A DNA stretch of 64,000 nucleotides from Maratus speciosus (GCA_963932465.1 OZ010800.1:36198352-36262351), one strand, 5' to 3'; shown: positions 1 through 12,200, counted from the first letter of the stretch. Program-made: numbers and translations. Notes: generated by a model from the sequence alone, not told the origin.

Positions 1-495
1 ATCCGAAATATTATCTATTAGGGATCATTGCTGAAAGTGCATTTTCATTTATGGTATGCGTTTCAAGTTTAACTAAATTTTTTCATACCATATTGTGTGT
101 ATAAATTCTATAGACCTTATATAGGGCTACAAAAAGAATTCTTAAGTACTACTAAGAATAAGCGTGAATTGCTTAATGGTGTTTTTTAATTTTAGTTATG
201 CATTTTCAAGTTTAGGTACATTTAAATACTAAGACATGCTTATAGCATTTAAATAAAATCATATACAGGCCTAATAAAAAAACTAGATGCATGGTCGACT
301 ATGGATAGTAATTCTTGGAAATGTTATTGCAGTCCTTTTAAGCGTGTTTTTGCCTGAATTAATTTTCAAATTAATATGTTGCGTGTATAAAAATCTGTAG
401 ATAATATAGAGAACTATACAAGATAATTCAAGTACATTTCCGTTTATTGATAGAAATTGCCTACCGTGAATTTGTGAATTTTAAACTCTGTTATG

Positions 496-526
<31 letters not shown>

Positions 527-780
527 CAAAACTAAATTTTAGCATACTATGTAGAATATATGGAAGCCTATAGATCATGTAGAGAGCTGCACAAAAAATT
601 GAATACCTTTCCGGCTATGAGCAGTAATTGTTCAGTGCTGGTTTTCAAATGTAGTATGTGTAGGCGAAGTTTGATTTAAATATTCTCGAAGTGTTGGAAA
701 GCGTTTAATGATCGATGCTTGATGCTTAGAAAATCGGGCTACCTGAATGATAATAAAATGTATATTAGATAGAAAACAAA
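1..780 (+). repeat. Degenerate tandem repeat block, left copy
   Basis: A loosely repeated unit recurs about every 130-165 bases. Its recognisable core is a 'gtataaa..tctgtagat' stretch followed by 'acaa' and 'acatttccgttta', with clear instances near 94, 255, 386 and 550. The same family reappears at 49380-49646 and 50656-51132, where whole phrases match. A poly-T tract lies at 497-526. I see no coding potential. The function is unknown and the age looks old. Confidence 0.5.
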
Positions 781-1146
781 ACCTTGTTGTACAAATAGGA
801 ATTTTGGTGTAATTTAAAATATGGATTTATGTCATATTCATCTAATTTACTCTAATTATTGTTTAGCAAATCAATGAAGTAAATGTTAAGTCCTAACTTA
901 GATTCCCCCCTTAGATAGATATTTTTCTTTCTTTTTGTTGTGACCGAAACAAAATCGTAAAAACACGTGAATTTTTGGCCAAAGAAGTAAGCAATGGAAT
1001 CTCAATCGGAAATACTCTTTGGATGTGTTCACACACACGCACATACGTATCACGAAAGCAATACATTACATCCATTACACTATGTGTTCTAGGGCTAGAG
1101 ATGACGCAATCTAGCCCTGATATGTTCAAAAAGTACCAAGGTTGTT
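781..1146. other. AT-rich stretch without recognisable content
   Basis: The stretch contains a short open frame on the minus strand with no protein-like features. I recognise no motif, repeat or exon here. Confidence 0.4.
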
Positions 1147-1325
1147 AGGTGTGTTCGTAATTATATAAATACGTAGCACCTGTAGTTGTCGTCTGTTCTG
1201 TCCGTTTGTCTATTTGTCCACATATAACAGCGCAAAAATTACCCAACCGAATGGTTTTAAATGTAATATATATATAACCGTTGCAAAATTTTGTCTAATC
1301 ATTTCAAATTTTATGAAAATCAAAT
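1147..1325 (-). mobile_element. Truncated inverted copy of the element at 8359-9251
   Basis: The segment starts with AGGTGTGTTCGTAATTAT. It runs through 'acgtagcacctgtagt', a degenerate GTCCGT tetranucleotide run, 'cagcgcaaaaattacc' and 'ttatgaaaatc', which is the reverse complement of the right end of the element at 8359-9251. It stops inside the first internal repeat unit, and no matching far terminus was found. It is a broken copy showing that the element is dispersed. Confidence 0.7.
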
Positions 1326-3581
1326 CAAAACTTAAAAAGATATTAATAAAAGTTTTCTTCATTCTGTTAAATCCTATCATGCGTAATTAATTCAATGATA
1401 TCCCATGATAGGCAATGATTCTAGGTTGCCGTACGTCCTATTTAAGATAGAGTCCCTATTATTTCCGTATTACTGAATTTAATATGTAGAATCGTAATAA
1501 ATATTGCATTCATGCATTTTTGCATAAGAGTGCAACAGCTATTGCACCAAGATCTGAATATTTATAAAACTAGTTATAGTGTATCATTTGCGACGTTTGA
1601 CGTACAGTTTGCAACAGTTTGCCGCGCAAGACACTATAATGACAATGCTTTCTTACCAACCGACTTACAGGAAGGAGAAAACCGTTCTACAGGCAATAAT
1701 TCACTGTGATGGAGGTGAATGAGGGAGATTTCAAGAAATTGTTTATGCAAGATATAATTCAAGCATTGAGATTGTACAAGAGAATTTTTAAATAGAAAAT
1801 ACTCATATATGTATATGGGGCATTCTCACAATCTTTTGACTTTTATGTCCCTGAATAATAATTTTTATTTTAGTACGTATTCTTGTGGGTTTTTTTTTTC
1901 TTCATTTACTGGGAACATCCCATTGCATGATTGCATAACAATACTAACGAGATAAATAAGTTTTGGACGATGTTGGGGGTCCAAATACCAGGAAAACTCC
2001 TATACCGTCCCGTGTCCCTGATGCTGATTATTAAGTTTGATGCTGTCTGTATAAAATGGTTTCAATAAAAGGAATTCGATGTAATTTTTCTCCGAAACTG
2101 GGACAATTGTTTTATGTGAATATGTACCAAAAAATTAACCTGCACACATTTTTGCGGTTGATATTATTTTTTTATCTCTGTCCCTGGGTTTTAGATTCCT
2201 TACCTTCCCTCTTCTAAACTTATACAGGAAATCACTTCAGATGCAGTCACATAATTTTTTTTAAGTTTTTTCTCATGCGGAAGCTAGAGTCAGAATTTTT
2301 AAAAAATGTTTCTTTTTTGTGCAAATCTGCACCTCAGAATTTATCCCTAAGTGAAATTTAAAGTTTTTAGGTTGACAGTTTCAAAGAAATCCTATTCAGA
2401 ATAAAACTGTTCTGGAATAACGCATTCCAAGCATTTGAAACTCGATTTTTTTTTTAAACTTGTGTTTACAGAAATCCCACCGTAATACAAACCTATGGAT
2501 GTCAAATTAAAAATTTATAGTCGCGATTCTGTCCGAGTAATAATGATTATAGAATGTTTACTAATCATTTCAGCCTTTTAAATCTCGAATATTTTAAATG
2601 AGAAAAAACGTCTTTAAAGCAACCGCCATATGAAATTTCATATTTTTAGCATCGACAAAATTAAAGAAATCTGAATTTTAAAAGATTTTTCATTCTTGCA
2701 TATCGTCCCAAAGAGATAAAACATTTAACAAATTTTTTATCGAATGCTTTCAACACTATTATCCTGAGTGAAGGTTAGAAATCAGTCCAGTAATTCCACA
2801 GTAGTTGTTATTTTATAACTTTTTCCGCTAATTTCACCCTTTTGAGTTTCGAAATTTTAGAAACTGTTCTGTGCGATAATTAACGTCTTAAGGAATTCAG
2901 TCTTTAAGTCAAATTCGTGAAAAAAGTCATTTTGAATTCTTTTAATATTTTCAGTCCTTTATTTTCCCCCTTTCTAATATTATATTACTTTTGTTTCTAC
3001 GACAACAAGAAGTTAAAAAGTTTTAAGCAATTCATTTTGTTTACATCACACATAAACATTACATATGTAAACTTTAAACTCAATTATCTCAAAATGTTTC
3101 TTTTGAGCTTCGGTTTACCTTTTTACAGAAACTACTCCATATTATTGTTTGCAATCGTACCAGAAAATTTCACACCTTTCCTCCATCAATCTGGAGGGAA
3201 CTTTCGTTACAAACATTTGTACAAAATTTTTATAGAAAAGTTTTTCTTTGGAAAAATGCACATTTTTTGTTATTTAAAAGCGATTAGATTTTTAAAAAAT
3301 AATTAAGAATATATTTTTATAAAGTCGACTTCACTTTATTAGGAATAATTCATGTTATGTATATAAAAAATTTCAAGTGAGTAACTTTGGTATTTTTTGA
3401 GAAAAGGAACATAAATTTAACATGGTAGGCATAGGGAGTTCCAACTGCCCTTAAAACTAACAACCTTGTCGTATATCAAGTTTCTAGTTCCAAATAGATC
3501 CTAATGTAGAATGTTTTCCCTTCATTTCATCTTTTTAAATTTTGATTTCTTTAGAAATAATTCCTAGCGAGCACTTGCACC
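1326..3581. other. AT-rich region with faint degenerate repeats, no gene seen
   Basis: Phrases such as 'acagaaatccca', 'gttctgtgcgataattaacg' and 'gtcaaatt..ccagttt' recur at roughly 200-base intervals from about 2350 and resume at 4048-4250. This suggests an old tandem array. An open frame at 2917-3306 is composed mostly of F, I, L, Y and K, as expected from AT-rich DNA, and lacks any recognisable domain. Confidence 0.35.
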
Positions 3582-3765
3582 TTAAGGCTCCTGTCCCTGC
3601 CGGCGAAGGCACTCACGAGCGAATGCTAATCCTATGGGGAGGGATTTTTCTAATATAATGTTTGCATTTTGACATTTTTAATTTTTTTTTTTTTTTTTTT
3701 TTTTGCATTGGATAGCCGAGATCCATCTCTACATCGCACCTTTTTTACCTTTTCGATTTAGGTTG

Positions 3766-3811
<46 letters not shown>

Positions 3812-4047
3812 GAATGACACTTTCATTTTCAAAACCGGTTTTGAAAGTGAAAGTAAGTTTATAAAAAATATCTGCGACCAAAATCGAAAAAGTAAAAAAC
3901 GCGCGATGTAGAGACAGACCTGGGCTATCCAAAGGAAAAAAAGTTATTTAAAAATGTCGAAATGCAAACGAGATACGACATAAATCCCACCCCATAGGAT
4001 TAGCATTAGCTCGTGAGTGTCTTCACCGGCAGGAACAGGAGCCTTAA
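3582..4047. mobile_element. TTAA-flanked foldback MITE (piggyBac-like)
   Basis: The two arms are nearly complementary over their whole length. The left end is TTAAGGCTCCTGTCCCTGCC and the right end, reverse complemented, is TTAAGGCTCCTGTTCCTGCC. The centre is the palindrome AAAACCGGTTTT at 3831-3842. The left arm is expanded by two poly-T tracts (3682-3704 and 3770-3810), the second 41 long. TTAA at both ends is the target-site signature of piggyBac-type transposition. It has no coding capacity, so it would need a transposase supplied in trans. Confidence 0.75.
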
Positions 4048-4249
4048 AAGTCATCACCATGCAAATTTTCAAGTTTAAAACTCAACAGTATCACAGAAAT
4101 CCCAATTTTTGGAGGGTTTTTTTTAGTAGCCAATCTTTTAAATTTCAAAACTTATAAATTTTCATTTTAAATTTTGAAAACTGTTCAGTCGGATCATTTA
4201 CGCAGTAAAAGTAACAGCCATGTCAAATTTCCAGTTTCATTTTGACATC

Positions 4250-5280
4250 ACATCTGACCAATAAATTTCGCTTTTAGCGCAATTTTTTCGACTATCATCG
4301 CAGTGTTTCAATTTTTACACCGTCGAATAGAAAAATAAATGTTCTTTCAAATGCATTTTTTAAACAGTATCTCTATTTACGGATTTTTTATGGTTTTTAT
4401 AAAATCATTTTAAAGCATGATAATTTTTTATCTTTCTGTATTGCGTGCAGCGTGATTTTAAAAGATTATCCCTTTTGAACTGAAAAGAAATGAAATAGTT
4501 CAGCATTTGTTTCCGAGTAATATTCCGTAGCGAAATCAAAATTCCATCATAAAAAGATAAATATATATATAATATAAGTAAAACAAGAATTTAAGGCTCC
4601 GCTGCACTGAAACTCCAACGTTAGCCTACGAGAAAATTTTGAAGCGCGATTACTCATTACCTAATATAATTATTTAAATACCGTTTTCACCATCAGAAAG
4701 TAGACGTCAGATGCCGATGATGTGCATTTTTAAAAATTATCGTAGATTTTAAGTATATAAAAAATCCCTATAAACTCTGCAATTTCCATTTGATTAAATT
4801 TTATCATCTTCTTAAAAATACTTGAAATTTACGTTAACAATTTTTAAAAACGAACATCATCAGGATCTACTGGGATCTACTTTCTGACGGTGTAAACGGT
4901 ATTTTATTAATTATATTAGGTAATGAGTAATCGCGTTTCAAAATTTTCCCATTTGTTAACATGGTATTTCGCGACCGGGAAGTTTCAGTGCAGCGGCCCC
5001 TTAACGTACATGTAATCCAACTACTCTCTTAATCCACTAAATTATTAGAGTCAAAAAGGCTGCTGTAAGTAGCGAAATCTTTGGCTAGTAACTCCTGGCA
5101 TACGGGTAATACGAAAATATCGCTTTTAATAAATTTCAAAACTCTATTTGTAGACATTAATGTTATTTATCATATAAAAATCTCTTTTGGTGCTGTTAGT
5201 GGGCAATCTAAAAAAATATATTAAATGTAAAAAAAACTATTAGTTAACCTTTTAAGCATCCTGCAGATTTTTTCATGTAT
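4250..5280 (+). repeat. Dispersed repeat, copy 1 (interrupted)
   Basis: The two flanks of the MITE at 4591-5004 together match 60180-60860. Shared phrases include 'tcgaatag', 'tttcaaatgca', 'ttttaataaatttcaaa' and 'tattaaatgtaaaaaaa..ctattag'. Related copies lie at 35505-36440 and, inverted, at 43340-44040. The 35505 copy begins like a Helitron 5' end, so the family may be Helitron-derived. No ORF is present. Confidence 0.55.
4591..5004. mobile_element. TTAA-flanked foldback MITE (piggyBac-like)
   Basis: The left terminus is TTAAGGCTCCGCTGCACTGA and the right terminus, reverse complemented, is TTAAGGGGCCGCTGCACTGA. Complementarity extends inward for more than 100 bases, including 'cgcgattactcattacctaa' on both sides. 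It shares the GGCTCC start with the neighbouring MITE at 3582. It interrupts a dispersed repeat whose uninterrupted copy at about 60610 reads through, which supports TTAA as the duplicated target. It is non-coding. Confidence 0.8.
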
Positions 5281-6091
5281 GTTTAATGATTCATAGAATG
5301 ATACCTATGAAAAGTATTTGTATGAGGATTTGTTTACGATTATTACCTTACACATTTATTTATCTTATACACTGCAAAAAAACTAACATTAATATCGATT
5401 TTGTGTTAAATCAGCCCCTGAATTCAAAGATTATTTGGCGGGGAAGCCCGGTTAGGACGCTTAAAGGGTTTAAAAAAAATACATTTGAAATAATATTCGG
5501 CTATTTTTGTTATACGAACTTCTCACATAACTTTTTATTTCAAAGGTTATAAATATATATATATAAACTCATTTTAAAAATGAGCGAAAAATATTTTGAA
5601 AAATTTTCCTTTTGTGTTCCGGACCAACTTTATGAAGAAATGTATAAATGATCTTCCAATGCATTTATGTGTCTGTATATATATATATATATATATATAG
5701 CGGGACAATTGCTGTGATTAATTGCTGCGTTTCATGTACCCCTGATGAAGTGAAATGCTATATAAGCTTCCGGCTCCATCTTTCACTTTCACTTGATCTA
5801 TTCTCTGTTTACGGTATGTCTTTTATATGTTCAACAAATTTTGGCTGGTTTCTTGTTTCATAAGTCTTTAATATTTTTTTTTTTCAAAAAATATTTTGGT
5901 GGTTTTTCATATGTAAATATGGATTAATCGCATGCAATGTGCTCGCTAATTTGTGGATTTTGCTTAATTAATATTACATGTATAGGGTTCCATCTGTATT
6001 TAGTATATGGTTACAGTTATAATTTGCTGCTAAATTTATTAAATTAATTATTGTAATAGGATTAGATGACGTTTTGTAATTATATTTTGGC

Positions 6092-6123
<32 letters not shown>

Positions 6124-6374
6124 TGTGTGTGTGTGCCTTTTGTTTATTTATACGCATGTAAGCCAGCTTAATTAATCCATTGCTCACCGTGATTCCTATT
6201 TACTTAGGTAATGTGAAAGATATTTAAAACAATTTCATTAATTTTAATGTTTCATTCGTTTATTTTGTTTGTTAAAAAGAAACATATATATATGTATATA
6301 TTTTTGGGAGGTAAACGAAAACATTTTTTAAGAAAACACAGTTCTTAAAAATTTAGTAGTTAATGGGTTAAAAA

Positions 6375-6411
<37 letters not shown>

Positions 6412-6884
6412 GAGAGAGGGGAATTTTTAAAAGAAAACGTTGTTTTATACACTGTAAAATTGTTAAAATAATTTTTTTAGGGGAACATCTTTTCAATATC
6501 TTGAAAGCGAGTCTCTGACGTACGGTATAAAATTCGAAGAAATTTTCAAAAGAAAAACTGAACTAAATATTGTCTATCTACATGTGTTTAATGAGGGGGG
6601 TGAAAGCCCGCCCCTTTGATGAAAAAACTTTAGCTAATTTATCTATTACTGTTACGATTAAGTTACTTGAAAAGAAAATTTTACTACTTTTTCCTAAAGC
6701 GGAGAAAAATAAAATTCAGTTAAATTATTTTTTATTACTTTCATTAAATAAATTATTATTAATAAGGTCAACAGCCTCCTTTTCCTATCCCCCCCACCTC
6801 TTGCGGGTGGCCATGCAGTGTATAAAATGCAATCTTCTATGCTTTGACATAATTATTACATACTACTGATGCGCCGCTTCTGCA
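5281..6884. other. Low-complexity AT-rich region, no gene seen
   Basis: It contains (TA)n runs at 5676-5699 and 6092-6118, the latter followed by (GT)n, and a poly-T tract at 6378-6408. Open frames at 5286-5552, 5648-5863 and 6570-6869 have AT-driven composition and no recognisable motif. Confidence 0.4.
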
Positions 6885-7144
6885 AATCCGTTAGATAACT
6901 TCATTCATTGTATTTTACTCTCAACTGCCCACTCCTATCGATGTTGCGCGTGCTTCCCACCCCCGGAATATCAAACTCTCACCTGTGCTCCCCAAGCCGC
7001 CCCCTCAAAACGTTCTGTTTCGTCTGGGGCTGAGGGTTCGAATCGATCGATAATTTGAGAGCGCGTAAAGATGGCCGACGCAGGCCGTGTGGGCGATTTG
7101 TTGTGCTCTAGGATTGTTAAAAAGAACGTTTCCGAGTAATCACC
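6885..7144 (+). promoter_or_regulatory. Candidate promoter and 5' leader
   Basis: This short stretch is clearly richer in G, C and CpG than its surroundings ('gcgcgtgc', 'tcgatcgata', 'gagcgcgtaaag', 'gccgacgcaggccgtg'). It contains AAGATGGCCGAC at 7069-7080, which resembles the YY1-type initiator motif AAGATGGCGGC found near many animal transcription starts. It ends directly at a start codon in ideal context and a splice donor. No TATA box is evident. Promoter identity is inferred from composition and position. Confidence 0.5.
7071..7139 (+). CDS. Possible 22-codon upstream ORF in the leader
   Basis: An ATG at 7071 opens a frame of 22 codons, starting MADAGRVGDLL, and closes at TAA 7137-7139. 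That is five bases before the ATG of the candidate first coding exon and in a different frame. The ATG lies inside the YY1-like AAGATGGCCGAC motif, so it may simply mark the transcription start. If transcription starts upstream, the uORF could limit initiation at the main start. I do not recognise the peptide. Confidence 0.25.
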   Translation: MADAGRVGDLLCSRIVKKNVSE

Positions 7145-7162
7145 ATGGCACAGAGTACTCAG
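7145..7162 (+). CDS. Candidate first coding exon (MAQSTQ), gene unidentified
   Basis: CACCATGG is an ideal eukaryotic start context. Six codons (M-A-Q-S-T-Q) follow and end at CAG|GTAAAG, a good splice donor, so the intron would begin at 7163 in phase 0. An in-frame TAA at 7118-7120 lies upstream, which fixes the start. The exon sits at the 3' edge of the GC-richer segment, as expected of a short first coding exon. A diverged copy of exon plus donor lies at 7904-7921 with ATG changed to ATA, so the donor was duplicated along with its flanks. Six residues are too few to identify the protein, and no downstream exon was recognised. The following 9.5 kb is satellite-like intron. Alternatives are a non-functional promoter fragment or a retained first exon of a long gene continuing beyond the window. 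Confidence 0.5.
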
Positions 7163-7853
7163 GTAAAGATGTTCTCTTAATTATTCACTGATTAATTGGG
7201 AGTATCTTGATGAAAAATTGATAAGTAGTGTAAAGCGAATGATTACTTAAATTGAATGAATGATTAGTTTACCAACAGAGATAGCGGCGGATGAAAAGAG
7301 AAAATCTCTGCTGATGCTTTTCTCAAACATGTGCCGGAGGAGAATTGCATTAGAAGTGTTGCCAGTGAAGTGTGTGGGCTTTATTTTGAAAAAGATTTTT
7401 AAAAAAAATAAGACAAAATTTCCAAATGGTGAATTTTTGATTTATTTAATAACACATATTCCGTTATTAAATAAATCAAAAATCACTACAAGCAAATTCA
7501 GGTTGCTATTTTGAATAAAAAACGCACTATTGGCAACATTGATTGCATTAATGTAAAAGGAAACAAAATGTACGCTTTTTTTATTTGATAATCCTTGTTT
7601 ATAATTTTATTCTATCAAAATTATGTTAAAATTTGAAACATACTTTCTTTTATTTAAACAGCCTTGTTTATAGGGAAGTGTTTACGTTTCTTTTTAATCT
7701 ATAGCAACAGTGTTTCAAACTAAATTTCTGAGCATCGAATTTTAATGAATTATGGTAGCGTCTGATGGTATGAATTATGGTAGCGTAGATTTAAAAAGGT
7801 AGAAAAAAGTAGGAAAGTAGGAAAAATAGTAAATGTAGGGGGGTGGGAGTGAT

Positions 7854-8101
7854 TTATTTTGCTGTAAGATTATTAAAAAGACTGTTTCTGAGTGGTCACC
7901 ATAGCACAGAGTACTCAGGTAAGAATGATATCCTAATTATTCACTGATTAATTGGGAATATCTGAATAAAAAAAATGATATGTAGTAGTATAAAAAAGTG
8001 ATTACTTAAATGTCATTTTATAAACACTGATACCGGTGGGTGAGAAATCGCTGCAGATGTTTTGTACAACCATGTTGGTGGGAAGAATTGTATTAACTAA
8101 G

Positions 8102-8105
<4 letters not shown>
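7854..8105 (+). pseudogene. Duplicated, inactivated copy of the MAQSTQ exon and flanks
   Basis: The segment aligns with 7098-7355: 'gattattaaaaagactgtttctgagt.gtcacc', then ATAGCACAGAGTACTCAG where the first copy has ATGGCACAGAGTACTCAG, then GTAAGA and 'taattattcactgattaattggga'. The start codon is lost but the coding bases and donor are otherwise intact. It could still be read as an alternative exon, though nothing shows that. The GC-rich upstream half of the promoter is not present in this copy. Confidence 0.7.
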
Positions 8106-8143
<38 letters not shown>

Positions 8144-8358
8144 GTTTATTATTTTATTCTGTCAAGTATATTTTAACTTTTGAAACTTAATATTTGACAA
8201 ATTTAAAAACGTTGTTTATAGAACAGTGTTTACATTTTTATTTTTATCCGTAGCAACAGTGTATGACAATGAATTCCTGAGCATCAAATGTTAATGAACT
8301 GTGATTGCGTGTGAGATTTTAAAACAAGTTGGAAATTGCTCGTCAAACGTGGCAAATG

Positions 8359-9251
8359 AGGTGCGTTCGTACTATAACTAGTTTTATAATTATTTTTTGC
8401 ACCCCATATTGTACTGAATGTATATTTTTTTGCGCTTCATAAGTGCATAGTCTGTAACATCATTAAAATGCACTTACAATAATATTTTCCCCATTCCCCG
8501 TAATGTAACGGAAAACTTTTGACTGTCCCTGTAATTAAACTATACATTCGATTTTCATAAAATTTTAAATGGCTCGACAAAAGTTTGCAGCAATTATATA
8601 TTAAAAATTTCAGACCATTCGGAAGGCTGTAAAATCATTAAAATGCATTTGCAATATTTTTTTCCCATTGGCCATAATGTAACGGAAAACTTTTGGGTGT
8701 CCCTTTAATTAAACTATACATCCGATTTTCATAAAATTGGAAATGGCTCAACAAAATTTTGCAGCAATTATATATTAAAAATTTCAGACCATTCGGAAGG
8801 CTGTAAAATCATTAAAATGCATTTGCTATAATTTTTTCCCTTTGGCCGTAATGTAACGGAAAACTTTTGGGTGTCCCTGTAATTAAACTATACATCCGAT
8901 TTTCATAAAATTGGAAATGGCTCGACAAAATTTTGCAGCAATTATATATTAAAAATTTCAGACCATTCGGAAGTCTGTAACATCATTAAAATTCACTTGC
9001 AATAATTTTTCCCATTGGCCGTAATGTAAAGAAAAACTTTTGACTGTCCCTGTAATTAAACTATACATCCGATTTTCATAAAATTGGAAATGGCTCGACA
9101 AAATTTTGCAGCAATTATATATTAAAAATTTCAGATCATTCGGTCGGGTAGTTTTTGCTCTGTTATATGCGGACGGACGGACAGACGGACGGACAGACGG
9201 ACTGAACGACGACTATAGGTGCTACGTATTTACATAATTACGAACGCACCT
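8359..9251 (+). mobile_element. TIR element built of 174-bp tandem repeats
   Basis: Perfect 13-bp inverted termini, AGGTGCGTTCGTA at 8359-8371 and TACGAACGCACCT at 9239-9251, bound a segment made of four 174-bp direct repeats. A GGAC/GACGGACA tetranucleotide tract lies near the right end (9167-9200). It has no ORF. It splits a monomer of the intronic array, which resumes at about 9252. A truncated inverted copy lies at 1147-1325. No clear target-site duplication is visible, so the superfamily is unassigned. Confidence 0.65.
8461..9150 (+). repeat. Four tandem 174-bp repeats
   Basis: Units begin with 'cattaaaatgca' at 8461, 8636, 8810 and 8984 (spacing 175, 174, 174). Each contains 'gtaatgtaacggaaaactttt', 'gtccctgtaattaaactata', 'gattttcataaaatt' and 'atttcagaccattcgg'. 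They differ from one another by scattered substitutions. They form the body of the TIR element around them. Confidence 0.85.
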
Positions 9252-9254
9252 AAA

Positions 9255-12200
9255 AAAGGGGAAAAAAATTCTGAATCATGTGCTAGGATATATATGTATT
9301 AAGAAATGTAAAAGTTATAATACTAATCGTTGTTTTTAATTGATAACCATGGTTAATAATATTATACTATCGTGGGTTTTTGTAAATTTTAAAGCATAAT
9401 ATTTGACCACTTAAAACCAATTGTCTATAAAACTGGGTTTTTTTCTGGTTTTTATTATTATTATTTATTATTTATTATTTTATCCCGTCAACGCCAAGTA
9501 TGTTTTAACTTTTGAAATCTAACATTTGACAACTTTAAAAACGTTGTTTATAGGGCAGTGTTTACATTTTTATTTTTATCCGTAGCAACAGTGTATGACA
9601 ATGAATTCCTGAGCATCAAATGTTAATGAACTGTGATTGCGTGTGAGATTTTTTTTTTAAAAAAGGGTGAAAAAAATTCTGAATCATGTGCTAGGATATA
9701 TATGTATTAAGAAATGTAAAAGTTATAATACTAATCGTTGTTTTTAATTGATAACCATGGTTAATAATATTATACTATCGTGGGTTTTTGTAAATTTTAA
9801 AGCATAATATTTGACCACTTAAAACCAATTGTCTATAAAACTGGGTTTTTTTCTGGTTTTTATTATTATTATTTATTATTTATTATTTTATCCCGTCAAC
9901 GCCAAGTATGTTTTAACTTTTGAAATCTAACATTTGACAACTTTAAAAACGTTGTTTATAGGGCAGTGTTTACATTTTTATTTTTATCCGTAGCAACAGT
10001 GTATGACAATGAATTCCTGAGCATCAAATGTTAATGAACTGTGATTGCGTGTGAGATTTTTTTTTTAAAAAAGGGTGAAAAAAATTCTGAATCATGTGCT
10101 AGGATATATATGTATTAAGAAATGTAAAAGTTATAATACTAATCGTTGTTTTTAATTGATAACCATGGTTAATAATATTATACTATCGTGGGTTTTTGTA
10201 AATTTTAAAGCATAATATTTGACCACTTAAAACCAATTGTCTATAAAACTGGGTTTTTTTCTGGTTTTTATTATTATTATTTATTATTTATTATTTTATC
10301 CCGTCAACGCCAAGTATGTTTTAACTTTTGAAATCTAACATTTGACAACTTTAAAAACGTTGTTTATAGGGCAGTGTTTACATTTTTATTTTTATCCGTA
10401 GCAACAGTGTATGACAATGAATTCCTGAGCATCAAATGTTAATGAACTGTGATTGCGTGTGAGATTTTTTTTTTTAAAAAGGGTGAAAAAAATTCTGAAT
10501 CATGTGCTAGGATATATATGTATTAAGAAATGTAAAAGTTATAATACTAATCGTTGTTTTTAATTGATAACCATGGTTAATAATATTATACTATCGTGGG
10601 TTTTTGTAAATTTTAAAGCATAATATTTGACCACTTAAAACCAATTGTCTATAAAACTGGGTTTTTTTCTGGTTTTTATTATTATTATTTATTATTTATT
10701 ATTTTATCCCGTCAACGCCAAGTATGTTTTAACTTTTGAAATCTAACATTTGACAACTTTAAAAACGTTGTTTATAGGGCAGTGTTTACATTTTTATTTT
10801 TATCCGTAGCAACAGTGTATGACAATGAATTCCTGAGCATCAAATGTTAATGAACTGTGATTGCGTGTGAGATTTTTTTTTTAAAAAAGGGTGAAAAAAA
10901 TTCTGAATCATGTGCTAGGATATATATGTATTAAGAAATGTAAAAGTTATAATACTAATCGTTGTTTTTAATTGATAACCATGGTTAATAATATTATACT
11001 ATCGTGGGTTTTTGTAAATTTTAAAGCATAATATTTGACCACTTAAAACCAATTGTCTATAAAACTGGGTTTTTTTCTGGTTTTTATTATTATTATTTAT
11101 TATTTATTATTTTATCCCGTCAACGCCAAGTATGTTTTAACTTTTGAAATCTAACATTTGACAACTTTAAAAACGTTGTTTATAGGGCAGTGTTTACATT
11201 TTTATTTTTATCCGTAGCAACAGTGTATGACAATGAATTCCTGAGCATCAAATGTTAATGAACTGTGATTGCGTGTGAGATTTTTTTTTTAAAAAAGGGT
11301 GAAAAAAATTCTGAATCATGTGCTAGGATATATATGTATTAAGAAATGTAAAAGTTATAATACTAATCGTTGTTTTTAATTGATAACCATGGTTAATAAT
11401 ATTATACTATCGTGGGTTTTTGTAAATTTTAAAGCATAATATTTGACCACTTAAAACCAATTGTCTATAAAACTGGGTTTTTTTCTGGTTTTTATTATTA
11501 TTATTTATTATTTATTATTTTATCCCGTCAACGCCAAGTATGTTTTAACTTTTGAAATCTAACATTTGACAACTTTAAAAACGTTGTTTATAGGGCAGTG
11601 TTTACATTTTTATTTTTATCCGTAGCAACAGTGTATGACAATGAATTCCTGAGCATCAAATGTTAATGAACTGTGATTGCGTGTGAGATTTTTTTTTTTA
11701 AAAAGGGTGAAAAAAATTCTGAATCATGTGCTAGGATATATATGTATTAAGAAATGTAAAAGTTATAATACTAATCGTTGTTTTTAATTGATAACCATGG
11801 TTAATAATATTATACTATCGTGGGTTTTTGTAAATTTTAAAGCATAATATTTGACCACTTAAAACCAATTGTCTATAAAACTGGGTTTTTTTCTGGTTTT
11901 TATTATTATTATTTATTATTTATTATTTTATCCCGTCAACGCCAAGTATGTTTTAACTTTTGAAATCTAACATTTGACAACTTTAAAAACGTTGTTTATA
12001 GGGCAGTGTTTACATTTTTATTTTTATCCGTAGCAACAGTGTATGACAATGAATTCCTGAGCATCAAATGTTAATGAACTGTGATTGCGTGTGAGATTTT
12101 TTTTTTAAAAAAGGGTGAAAAAAATTCTGAATCATGTGCTAGGATATATATGTATTAAGAAATGTAAAAGTTATAATACTAATCGTTGTTTTTAATTGAT

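Noticed and set aside
2917..3306. 129-codon open frame, the longest in the window
   Set aside because: It is rich in F, I, L, Y, K and N as expected from AT-rich DNA, has no domain, promoter or splice context, and lies in degenerate repeat sequence.
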